Source of the DNA: a bacterium
GTDB taxonomy: Bacteria; Verrucomicrobiota; Verrucomicrobiia; Limisphaerales; J093
Length of the DNA stretch: 7,281 nt
Assembly (NCBI GenBank): GCA_021784265.1
Contig: JAJXTA010000127.1
Coordinates: 1-7,281 of the forward strand
Reading direction: 5' to 3'
Shown: in pieces, positions 1 through 4,163 of the stretch
How the letters are laid out: each line of letters starts with the position of its first letter
How positions within the stretch are numbered: the stretch's first letter is position 1
Notes under the pieces: generated by a model
What the model saw: the letters and a program-made list of their open reading frames with translations, nothing else
Told to the model about the DNA's origin: nothing
The model's database searches: none
Program-made: the position numbers and the translations under genes

Positions 1-1
1 A

Positions 2-220
2 TTAAACCGGCGAGGCAGCAGAATCTCGTAGCGGCGCCAGCTTCTCATAGGCCGCGGAACCCTCGAAGACGAACGGGATGTCCTCGCGGGCCAGGGCCGG
101 CAAGGCGTCCTCAGGCAGCAGCATCTCGCCCGAAGCCCAACTCCGGAACGAGAACTCGCCCGCGAGCAGCTCCAGCGCCCGGCGCTTGCTTTCCGCGTCC
201 GTGAAACGAATCAAAACCAT
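2..220 (-). CDS. Small hypothetical protein, 72 aa
   Basis: This is an unrecognised soluble protein of 72 residues that starts at ATG (220) and ends at TAA (2-4), so it is complete. It has no signal peptide, membrane segment or obvious catalytic motif. The N-terminal half (VLIRFTDAESKRRALELLAG) looks like a beta strand followed by a helix. The middle contains FSFRSWASGEMLLPEDAL, and a second strand-like piece (IPFVFEG) follows near residue 49. This alternation suggests a small alpha/beta fold, perhaps a ligand- or protein-binding accessory domain, but that is only inference. It lies 124 nt downstream of the DUF433/DUF5615 pair on the same strand and may be cotranscribed with it, although a short heptamer repeat lies between. 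Base composition matches its neighbours. The gene is probably real because it is compact, has charged helices and has no competing ORF with better features. Confidence 0.6.
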   Translation of the reverse strand: MVLIRFTDAESKRRALELLAGEFSFRSWASGEMLLPEDALPALAREDIPFVFEGSAAYEKLAPLRDSAASPV

Positions 221-276
221 ACGTCAAGTTACTTAGCCAGGCCCAGTCGGTAAAGAGCGGCCGGCCCGAAAGCCCA

Positions 277-297
277 GAGGGCCGAGGGCCGAGGGCG
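277..297. repeat. GAGGGCC heptamer array, 3 units
   Basis: Three consecutive 7-nt units GAGGGCC, GAGGGCC, GAGGGCG are followed by GAGGACGGGAG. They sit in the 124-nt gap between two minus-strand genes. The same heptamer occurs at 2541-2554, and a related GGACCGA array lies at 1055-1075. Nothing else is visible in this gap. Confidence 0.8.
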
Positions 298-344
298 GAG
301 GACGGGAGCACGGATTAGCAAGCGGCATCTCAACCTGCAACGAC

Positions 345-707
345 CTAGGCCTTCGGTGAATGCACACGCACCTTCACGTCCGTCACGAGCACGAAGCAAC
401 GCGCCCATAACGCCAGTGCTTCGGTCGCAAACACTTCGCGGATGCGACGCGCCAACGCGCTCCGTCCCGGTGATCGCAAGCGCACCAATACCAGTCCGTG
501 ATGCGTCCCCGGCGCGAACCGACGGATGTCGGAAAAGTCCAAGTCCTGGGTGACCAGGACCCGTCGGGCGAGTTGGGCACCTTTCCACACCTCGGGGTCC
601 TCGCGCCCGACAAGCGCTTCGCCACGCACTGTGTCCACGTCATGGCCCAACGCCGAGAGCTCGACGCGCAACGATTCGGGCAGGTTTTCATCCAGCTTCA
701 ACCTCAT
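345..707 (-). CDS. DUF5615 PIN-like toxin (module 1)
   Basis: This 120-residue protein is of the DUF5615 family, small PIN-like domains thought to act as the RNase toxin of type II toxin-antitoxin modules. The family signature is visible: strand 1 with paired acids in MRLKLDENLPESL (D6, E7), then LGHDVDTVRG (about residues 20-29). A conserved-type acid occurs at D37 in GREDPEV, the core strand is VLVTQDLDFSD (residues 50-60, D55 and D57), and the last strand is GLVLVRLRS (71-79). The acids expected for metal binding in a PIN fold are all present, so the protein looks intact. Its ATG overlaps the TGA of the upstream DUF433 gene by 4 nt (ATGA), which implies translational coupling to that antitoxin. 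The length is normal for the family. RNase activity is known for PIN relatives generally and is inferred here. Confidence 0.9.
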   Translation of the reverse strand: MRLKLDENLPESLRVELSALGHDVDTVRGEALVGREDPEVWKGAQLARRVLVTQDLDFSDIRRFAPGTHHGLVLVRLRSPGRSALARRIREVFATEALALWARCFVLVTDVKVRVHSPKA

Positions 708-949
708 GCCAGAGAAGGCACTGGCGGTGTCGGCAGGTCCTCCTGGGCCGAGGCCGCCGCGAAGGCGATCAACGCGCCGACCGCGTCGCGGGAGACCGTG
801 GGAAAGTCAGTGAGAATCTCCTCGACCGAGGCGCCCTCGGCAAGGCTTGCGAGAACCGTGCGCATGGTGACCCGGGTTCCCCGGATGACCGGCTCACCTC
901 CGCACACCTGCGCTCGGCGCTCAATGAAACTGCGGTAATCGATCGTCAT
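704..949 (-). CDS. DUF433 antitoxin (module 1)
   Basis: This 81-residue DUF433 protein is the usual partner of DUF5615 toxins. DUF433 has a small helix-turn-helix-like fold and is presumed to neutralise the toxin and repress the operon. The hallmark is VCGGEPVIRGTRVTMRTVLA (residues 15-34), followed by a helical part with the typical EGASVEEILTDFPTVSRDAVGALIAFAAA (about 38-66). The C-terminal tail EDLPTPPVPSLA is proline-rich and likely disordered. The start at ATG 949 is chosen because it gives the short N-terminus typical of the family (MTIDYRSFIERR). No Shine-Dalgarno-like sequence is seen before it. It is the first gene of a two-gene unit and overlaps the toxin start by 4 nt. Upstream lies a repeat-rich gap (950-1094) in which I could not pick out a convincing promoter. 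Confidence 0.92.
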   Translation of the reverse strand: MTIDYRSFIERRAQVCGGEPVIRGTRVTMRTVLASLAEGASVEEILTDFPTVSRDAVGALIAFAAASAQEDLPTPPVPSLA

Positions 950-997
950 GGACAGAAGCTAATCCCTGACCCGCCAGCCCGCAAGAGGGGAGACGGA

Positions 998-1075
998 GGA
1001 CTACAGGACGGATGGGACAAAGGGGCGAAAGCTGAACGCTGAAAACTGAAATCGGGACCGAGGACCGAGGGCGGC
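998..1075. repeat. Octamer + heptamer repeat block
   Basis: This block fills most of the gap between the ParE and DUF433 genes. Reading the plus strand, it begins with octamers GGACTACA GGACGGAT (998-1013), then GGGACAAAGGGGC. Heptamers GAAAGCT GAACGCT GAAAACT GAAAT follow (1027-1052), and then GGACCGA GGACCGA GGGCGGC (1055-1075). The 20 bases at 1014-1033 recur exactly at 3606-3625, so the block order is shared between loci. Confidence 0.85.
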
Positions 1076-1094
1076 GGTCAAACCCTTTGGGGAA

Positions 1095-1403
1095 TCACCG
1101 TGTCCGCTCTCTGAGTTCTAACTCGGACCGGATCCAAAGGGGTTCGCGCCGCATGTCGAGAATTCCATAGACATAAGCCGTGTCACCTTCAACCTCGTAA
1201 TAAATCGCAAATGGAAACCGTTTCGACAGCATCCGGTGAAACCCGAAGTGACGGCTGTGGACGCCCGCGTAAAGAAGCAGGGAGTCCAGGTCCGAAAGGA
1301 GCGATTCAACAAGGTAATCTCCGATACCTGCCTCGCGGCGTTCATAAAACCGCCTCCCGCACTCGAGGTCAGCAACCGCGTCCTCGAGGACAACAACGGT
1401 CAT
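1095..1403 (-). CDS. RelE/ParE family toxin
   Basis: This is a 102-residue toxin of the RelE/ParE superfamily, the second gene of a type II toxin-antitoxin module. The fold signature is visible in order. Two N-terminal helices carry the family-like segment EDAVADLECGRRFYERREAGIGDYL (about residues 7-31), with a further helix LLSDLDSLLLYAG (35-47). A beta region follows: HFGFHRMLSKRFPFAIYYEV (52-71) and TAYVYGILDMRREPLWIR (75-92). This layout, with aromatic FPFAIYYEV and the VYGILDxRR strand, is typical of ParE-like partners of Unstab_antitox proteins. Superfamily members poison either DNA gyrase (ParE) or the ribosome (RelE). The sequence does not let me decide which. Its ATG overlaps the antitoxin TGA by 4 nt. 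The gene looks intact. Confidence 0.9.
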   Translation of the reverse strand: MTVVVLEDAVADLECGRRFYERREAGIGDYLVESLLSDLDSLLLYAGVHSRHFGFHRMLSKRFPFAIYYEVEGDTAYVYGILDMRREPLWIRSELELRERTR

Positions 1404-1618
1404 GGCGCGGTGGTCCGTAATCGAGTTCGCAACTGGTCGAGCGTCAGGAAGCGCGCCTCGCCTTGTTCCGCGCGCGTCCGCCTCTTCGCCAGGACGTCGC
1501 GATGCCAGTCAGGCGACGGCACCTCCACGGCCTGGCGGCGAACGGCATCCCAAAGCTGTTCCATGGCCTGCAGCCGCTCGGCCGTGGACATCTTCTCAAT
1601 CTGATCCAAGCTCAACAT
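1400..1618 (-). CDS. Addiction-module antitoxin (Unstab_antitox family)
   Basis: This 72-residue protein is of the family of putative addiction-module components (Unstab_antitox type), which pair with RelE/ParE toxins. Family features include the N-terminal helix with LSLDQIEKMSTAERLQAMEQ (residues 2-20) and LWDAVRRQ (22-29). The characteristic PSPDWHRDVLAKRRTRAEQG (34-53) and the C-terminal toxin-wrapping segment RFLTLDQLRTRLR (56-68) follow. The start at ATG 1618 gives the usual length. An internal ATG at codon 10 (1591) would remove most of helix 1, so it is less likely. The antitoxin precedes the toxin and overlaps it by 4 nt, which favours coupled translation. The upstream gap is filled by two 54-nt direct repeats that begin about 34 nt before the start. 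Confidence 0.9.
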   Translation of the reverse strand: MLSLDQIEKMSTAERLQAMEQLWDAVRRQAVEVPSPDWHRDVLAKRRTRAEQGEARFLTLDQLRTRLRTTAP

Positions 1619-1651
1619 GTGCGGACATTACGATATTGCGGAACCGGGTGC

Positions 1652-1767
1652 AAGGACTACGGGACTGGGGGCGAAAGCTGAACGCTGAAAGCTGAAAGCT
1701 GAAATCGGGACGAAAGGACTACGGGACTGGGGGCGAAAGCTGAACGCTGAAAGCTGAAAGCTGAAAT
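1652..1767. repeat. Two identical 54-nt direct repeats (period 62)
   Basis: Positions 1652-1705 and 1714-1767 match base for base over 54 nt. Each copy reads AAGGACTACGGGACTGGGGGC, then four heptamers (GAAAGCT, GAACGCT, GAAAGCT, GAAAGCT; 1673-1700 and 1735-1762), then GAAAT. The second copy continues into TGCGGACGATTAGGGACCAACGG, which recurs at 3556-3578 and 3651-3673. The block lies upstream of the antitoxin start at 1618. Confidence 0.92.
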
Positions 1768-1795
1768 GCGGACGATTAGGGACCAACGGCGAAGG

Positions 1796-1837
1796 GTGAA
1801 CAGTCACTGATGAACAGTAAACGGTGAACGGTGAACC
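1796..1837. repeat. GTGAACG heptamer array, 6 units
   Basis: Six units stand in perfect 7-nt phase: GTGAACA, GTCACTG, ATGAACA, GTAAACG, GTGAACG, GTGAACC. The sister array at 3680-3707 reads GTAAACG, GTGAACG, GTGAACG, GTGAATG. Shorter copies occur at 2563-2583 and 2740-2753. Together with 1652-1767 this accounts for most of the gap between 1618 and 1907. Confidence 0.88.
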
Positions 1838-1871
1838 GCGGTCTGGGGAGCGCATGCGTCTCGTGTGTCCT

Positions 1872-1890
1872 GCCCGGCGTCCCGCCGGGC
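1872..1890 (-). terminator. GC-rich hairpin after the 75-aa gene
   Basis: A perfect 7-bp stem GCCCGGC / GCCGGGC with a 5-nt loop lies 16 nt beyond the stop of the minus-strand gene 1907-2134. There is no T-run after it on either strand, so a classical intrinsic terminator is not supported. It could be a factor-dependent pause or mRNA 3'-end hairpin. A related CCGGC/GCCGG hairpin occurs in the 64-nt repeated tail near 2839-2853. Confidence 0.35.
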
Positions 1891-1906
1891 GAAGGGGACG
1901 GGAGGG

Positions 1907-2134
1907 TCAGGCCTCTGGTGGCACGGAAGCGGGCCTCCGCTGGGCACGACACCATCGCCGGTAGGCCACATCAATGAGCTTAGCCAAGGTGTCGCGAGAC
2001 AGGTGCGGGCAGCGCCGCAGCACAAGATCTAACCGCGCCTGATAGGCGGCCTCCCACCGGTCAGCCTCTTCTCCGTTCCTGGCTTCGAGCACGGCATCGA
2101 GGGCGAGAACCAAGCCCTCGAGTTCCGGGTTCAC
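1907..2134 (-). CDS. Hypothetical protein, 75 aa (second gene of pair)
   Basis: This is an unrecognised 75-residue protein. It starts at GTG 2134, which overlaps the TGA of the upstream 118-aa gene by 4 nt (GTGA), and ends at TGA 1907. It looks all-helical: ELEGLVLALDAVLEARNGEE (about residues 4-23), then EADRWEAAYQARLDLVLRR (23-41). A short CPHLSRDTLAKLIDVAYRRW segment (42-61) has the feel of a helix-turn-helix or three-helix bundle. The C-terminal tail RAQRRPASVPPEA is basic then proline-rich. There is no signal peptide or membrane segment. The tight coupling says the two proteins probably act together, as with the neighbouring toxin-antitoxin pairs, but neither resembles a toxin or antitoxin family I know. 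Function is unknown. Confidence 0.7.
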   Translation of the reverse strand: MNPELEGLVLALDAVLEARNGEEADRWEAAYQARLDLVLRRCPHLSRDTLAKLIDVAYRRWCRAQRRPASVPPEA

Positions 2135-2487
2135 TGCGGAAAGACTGTCCCGATCAAGGGGTCGGCCTCAGCGTCAGCGAGGGGCTCGTGGACCAACCGC
2201 CAGGAATGTTCAAGCTGCGCCAAGCGCCCCCGTAACCGCTCCGCGAATTGGCGGTCGGGATAGTCTGGATCGCACGCAGTGAGGTAGAGGGCATGGCCAA
2301 ACCGGAGGAGGAGTTTCAGGGTGACTCGGTGGGCCCGCAACGTTTCGGCAGGGGGCGTCACGGACAGAACCTCGCCCCGCTGTTGGTCCAGCAAATGCTG
2401 GCACGCCGCCGACCACTGTTCGGCCGCCTGGCCGGCGACGACTTGCGGTGACCACTCCGCAGCGGGTTCGATCATCGTGGTGGTCAT
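2131..2487 (-). CDS. Hypothetical protein, 118 aa (first gene of pair)
   Basis: This is an unrecognised 118-residue soluble protein. The ATG at 2487 is preferred over a TTG one codon upstream at 2490. Another ATG at 2475 is possible. Predicted helices include WSPQVVAGQAAEQWSAACQH (residues 12-31), AETLRAHRVTLKLLLRFGHA (47-66) and RQFAERLRGRLAQLEHSWRL (79-98). The loop CDPDYPDRQ (72-80) is acidic, and the tail EADPLIGTVFPQ may be extended. There is no signal peptide, membrane helix or enzyme motif. The stop overlaps the start of the 75-aa gene by 4 nt, so they form a translationally coupled pair. An imperfect inverted repeat (2497-2522) lies 9 nt before the start and could be an operator or 5'-leader hairpin. 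The pair is bracketed by repeat arrays, like the toxin-antitoxin modules beside it. Function is unknown. Confidence 0.72.
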   Translation of the reverse strand: MTTTMIEPAAEWSPQVVAGQAAEQWSAACQHLLDQQRGEVLSVTPPAETLRAHRVTLKLLLRFGHALYLTACDPDYPDRQFAERLRGRLAQLEHSWRLVHEPLADAEADPLIGTVFPQ

Positions 2488-2496
2488 CAAGCGAAA

Positions 2497-2522
2497 GTAA
2501 CACTGCTGCGGCTCAGTGTCAC
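2497..2522 (-). promoter_or_regulatory. Inverted repeat upstream of the 118-aa gene
   Basis: On the minus strand, GTGACACTG and CAGTGTTAC face each other across 8 nt. Eight of nine positions pair. The element ends 9 nt before the ATG at 2487, so it would lie in a promoter or leader. The 9-mer GTGACACTG also occurs in the palindrome at 3423-3437. An operator or leader-hairpin role is inference only. Confidence 0.35.
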
Positions 2523-2540
2523 GTAGTTCATCGGAAGACC

Positions 2541-2583
2541 GAGGGCAGAGGGCGGGGGAGAGGTTAGCGGTGAATGGTGAATG
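2541..2583. repeat. GAGGGCC and GTGAATG heptamer units
   Basis: The units are GAGGGCA, GAGGGCG (2541-2554), then GTTAGCG, GTGAATG, GTGAATG (2563-2583). They run directly into the GC-rich lead of composite hairpin element A. A shorter version (GTAAGCA, GTGAATG; 2740-2753) leads into element B in the same way. Confidence 0.8.
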
Positions 2584-2598
2584 GCGGGCGGGCGGGAG

Positions 2599-2730
2599 GT
2601 AGCCGCTGGCTTTAGCCAGCGCTGGGGCTCCGGTGGCGCGGCCTGAAGGCCGCGGCTACGGGATTCGTCCCGCCGCCGCGGGCGTTCTGTCTTTCCGCCC
2701 TCTGACGTTCGCGGCGCTGAGGAGCGGGGA
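2599..2730. repeat. Composite palindromic element A
   Basis: The element is bounded by GTAGCCGC (2599-2606) and its inverse GCGGCTAC (2652-2659). Inside are two hairpins. The first is CGCTGGC-TTTA-GCCAGCG (2604-2621, perfect 7 bp) and the second is CGCGGCC-TGAA-GGCCGCG (2637-2654, perfect 7 bp). A diverged version of the 64-nt tail described for element B follows to about 2730. It lies in a 420-nt gene-free gap between the DUF5615 gene and the 118-aa gene. No coding potential beyond repeat-derived reading frames is seen. Confidence 0.88.
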
Positions 2731-2759
2731 ACCTCAACGGTAAGCAGTGAATGGGGGGT

Positions 2760-2888
2760 GGGCGGGGTGTAGCCGCAGGCTTTAGCCGGCGCTGGGGCGC
2801 TGGGGCGCGACCTAAAGGTCGCGGCTACAGGGTTCGTGCCGGCATCCCGCCGGGCGTTCCGTTTTACCGCTCGCTCACGCTCGCGGCT
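2760..2888. repeat. Composite palindromic element B with 64-nt tail
   Basis: The lead GGGCGGGGTGTAGCCGCAGG and first hairpin (2760-2792) match element C at 3714-3746 exactly over 33 nt. The second hairpin is CGCGACC-TAAA-GGTCGCG (2806-2823), followed by GCGGCTAC (2821-2828). The stretch 2825-2888 is identical to 3913-3976 over 64 nt. It contains the inverted half-sites CCGGC/GCCGG and the phrase CGCTCGCTCACGCTCGCGG. It ends 20 nt past the stop of the DUF5615 gene (2908). Confidence 0.9.
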
Positions 2889-2907
2889 CTGGGGCGAGGG
2901 GTGAGGC

Positions 2908-3237
2908 TCACGCGGGAGGTGGAGCCACGACAGTTGCAGCACCCTTACGGGCTGCCGGGAGCGATCGAACAATCTCCGGAACCAACGGCAGCAAGTCGGG
3001 CAAGCGATTTGACTTGGCGCGCACAACGACGACCGCAATGGGAAATCGGCTCAACTTCTGATGCGAGGGGATGTTTCGATCCATCGTGATGATCGCATCG
3101 AACTGCTGGGCGGCCCGCGCGAGCAGGTCACCGTTCTTCAAACCCTGCCAGCCCAATTCCCGCGCGGCTCGAACGACCGGCAAGGGGAGGTGGTCTTTGA
3201 ACTCAACGGGCAGACAGGCATCGATCAAGACGCGCAT
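2908..3237 (-). CDS. DUF5615 PIN-like toxin (module 2)
   Basis: This 109-residue protein is of the DUF5615 PIN-like family, the presumed RNase toxin of a second DUF433/DUF5615 module. Features in order are MRVLIDACLPVEFKDHLP (residues 1-18), the turn LGWQGLKNGDLL (28-39), and the core strand FDAIITMDRNIPSHQKL (46-62). A strand IAVVVVRAKSNRLPDLLPLVP (67-87) and an Ala/Pro-rich tail (95-109) follow. Acids D6, D37, D47 and D53 are present. The position after D6, usually Glu in DECLP or DENLP, is Ala here. The ATG start at 3237 gives the canonical N-terminus and overlaps the antitoxin gene by 13 nt, so the toxin probably depends on translation of the antitoxin. The protein is only distantly similar to the module 1 toxin and belongs to the GWxGLKNGxLL subgroup, so a recent local duplication is unlikely. 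Confidence 0.9.
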   Translation of the reverse strand: MRVLIDACLPVEFKDHLPLPVVRAARELGWQGLKNGDLLARAAQQFDAIITMDRNIPSHQKLSRFPIAVVVVRAKSNRLPDLLPLVPEIVRSLPAARKGAATVVAPPPA

Positions 3238-3440
3238 GCGGGCTCAGCCAGCACCCTGGCCTTGAGGGCTTCCAACACCTCGACCACCTGCGCCTGGGTC
3301 ACATCTGGAAAGCTGGCCAGGAAGTCGCCAAGTGAATCGCCCGCCTCAAGGTAGTCGAACAGGCTCTGGACCGGCACGCGGGTGCCCGTGAAAACCGGAA
3401 TGCCCCCAAGTATCTCTGGATCAACAGTGACACTGTTCAT
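3225..3440 (-). CDS. DUF433 antitoxin (module 2)
   Basis: This 71-residue DUF433 protein is the presumed antitoxin and autorepressor for the DUF5615 toxin that follows. The signature ILGGIPVFTGTRVPVQSLFD occupies residues 10-29. It is followed by the typical helical part YLEAGDSLGDFLASFPDVTQ (30-49) and AQVVEVLEALKARVLAE (50-66). It differs from the module 1 antitoxin by a shorter N-terminus and by GGIPVFTGTRVPV in place of GGEPVIRGTRVTM. The ATG at 3440 is the only sensible start and has no Shine-Dalgarno-like sequence before it. A 15-nt perfect palindrome covers codons 2-6. The 13-nt overlap with the toxin gene is larger than the 4-nt overlaps of the other pairs here. Confidence 0.92.
   Translation of the reverse strand: MNSVTVDPEILGGIPVFTGTRVPVQSLFDYLEAGDSLGDFLASFPDVTQAQVVEVLEALKARVLAEPACAS
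3423..3437. promoter_or_regulatory. Perfect 15-nt palindrome at antitoxin start
   Basis: AACAGTG-A-CACTGTT is a perfect 7+1+7 inverted repeat immediately downstream of the ATG of the module 2 antitoxin. It could be an autoregulatory operator or a start-region hairpin, or simply chance within codons for NSVTV. It shares GTGACACTG with the inverted repeat at 2497-2522. Confidence 0.3.
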
Positions 3441-3530
3441 ACCGAGAAATTAGCCGCGTCGCGTTTGATAGGCAAGCCGGTTGAAGCAGGAGGACGACGG
3501 GCTGGGGTCGGAGGACGGAACGGAAAAGCC

Positions 3531-3707
3531 GAAAGCTGAAAGCTGAAAGCTGAAATGCGGACGATTAGGGACCAACGGGACAGGGGGCAAGGACTACGGG
3601 ACTACGGGACAAAGGGGCGAAAGCTGAAAGCTGAAAGCTGAAAGCTGAAATGCGGACGATTAGGGACCAACGGCGAGCAGTAAACGGTGAACGGTGAACG
3701 GTGAATG
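3531..3707. repeat. Modular heptamer/octamer array
   Basis: In plus-strand order: GAAAGCT x3 then GAAAT (3531-3556); TGCGGACGATTAGGGACCAACGG; GGACTACG x2 (3591-3606); GGGACAAAGGGGC; GAAAGCT x4 then GAAAT (3619-3651); the TGCGGACG... linker again; and GTAAACG, GTGAACG, GTGAACG, GTGAATG (3680-3707). The 30-nt string ending in ACCAACGG is identical at 1760-1789, 3549-3578 and 3644-3673. This is the first part of a gene-free stretch of about 720 nt (3441-4163) that holds nothing but repeats. Confidence 0.92.
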
Positions 3708-3713
3708 GTGGCC

Positions 3714-3845
3714 GGGCGGGGTGTAGCCGCAGGCTTTAGCCGGCGCCCGGAGTCGGGGGCGCAACCTAAAGGTTGCGGCTACAGGCTCGGGGGCGCAACC
3801 TGAAGGTTGCGGCTACAGGCTCGGGGGCGCAACCTGAAGGTTGCG
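3714..3845. repeat. Composite palindromic element C with triple hairpin
   Basis: The lead and first hairpin (3714-3746) equal those of element B. Then come three copies of an 18-nt palindrome: CGCAACC-TAAA-GGTTGCG at 3760-3777, and CGCAACC-TGAA-GGTTGCG at 3794-3811 and 3828-3845. The starts are exactly 34 nt apart. The spacers contain GCTACAGGCTCGGGGG. The same 18-nt palindrome recurs inside the Wzz gene with a 33-nt period. Confidence 0.93.
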
Positions 3846-3870
3846 GCTACAGGTTTCGACTTTGCAAGGC

Positions 3871-3976
3871 GTAGCCAGCGCTGGGGCGCTGGGGCGCAAC
3901 CTAAAGGTTGCGCTACAGGGTTCGTGCCGGCATCCCGCCGGGCGTTCCGTTTTACCGCTCGCTCACGCTCGCGGCT
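3871..3976. repeat. Composite palindromic element D with 64-nt tail
   Basis: A partial element starts at GTAGCCAGCGCTGGGG (3871). It carries the hairpin CGCAACC-TAAA-GGTTGCG at 3895-3912 and then a tail (3913-3976) identical over 64 nt to 2825-2888. The closing GCGGCTAC is reduced to GCGCTAC by loss of one G. The stem differs from that of element B by a paired G-C to A-T change. Confidence 0.9.
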
Positions 3977-4070
3977 GTGGGCGCGCGCGGGCACACTTCG
4001 TGCCGGTGAGTTCGCCGCGCGGATTGCGCTCGGCGGGGTTAACGGCCTCCGTGGGGGAGACCGGACCACT

Positions 4071-4152
4071 AGACTGCGGGACTGCAGGACTACGACCGAC
4101 TACAGGACAACTGGACTACAGGACTACGAGACGACTGGGCCATAGGACGACG
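4071..4152. repeat. GGACTACG octamer array, about 10 degenerate units
   Basis: The units are AGACTGCG, GGACTGCA, GGACTACG, then a 2-nt slip, then CGACTACA, GGACAACT, GGACTACA, GGACTACG, AGACGACT, GGGCCATA and GGACGACG. The array ends 11 nt past the stop of the Wzz-type gene. It is the longest copy of the octamer also seen at 998-1013, 1654-1669 and 3591-3606. Confidence 0.85.
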
Positions 4153-4163
4153 GGGAGCAACGG

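Noticed and set aside
2487..3038. Minus-strand open frame of 183 codons across the repeat region
   Set aside because: It is composed of translated hairpin and heptamer repeats (for example NARRDAGTNPVAATF) and overlaps the DUF5615 gene out of frame.
3714..3976. Hairpins as intrinsic transcription terminators
   Set aside because: The stems are strong but no T-run follows on the transcribed strand. The elements occur in several copies, and inside a gene, so a repeat-family explanation is better.
3807..4145. Plus-strand open frames of about 110 codons in the repeat gap
   Set aside because: They are built entirely from repeat elements C and D and the GGACTACG array. The end reads as repeated Thr/Gly/Leu/Tyr from the octamers.
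2490..4163. Insertion sequence or transposon remnant
   Set aside because: No transposase fragment, terminal inverted repeats with target duplication, or recombinase motif could be found in any frame.
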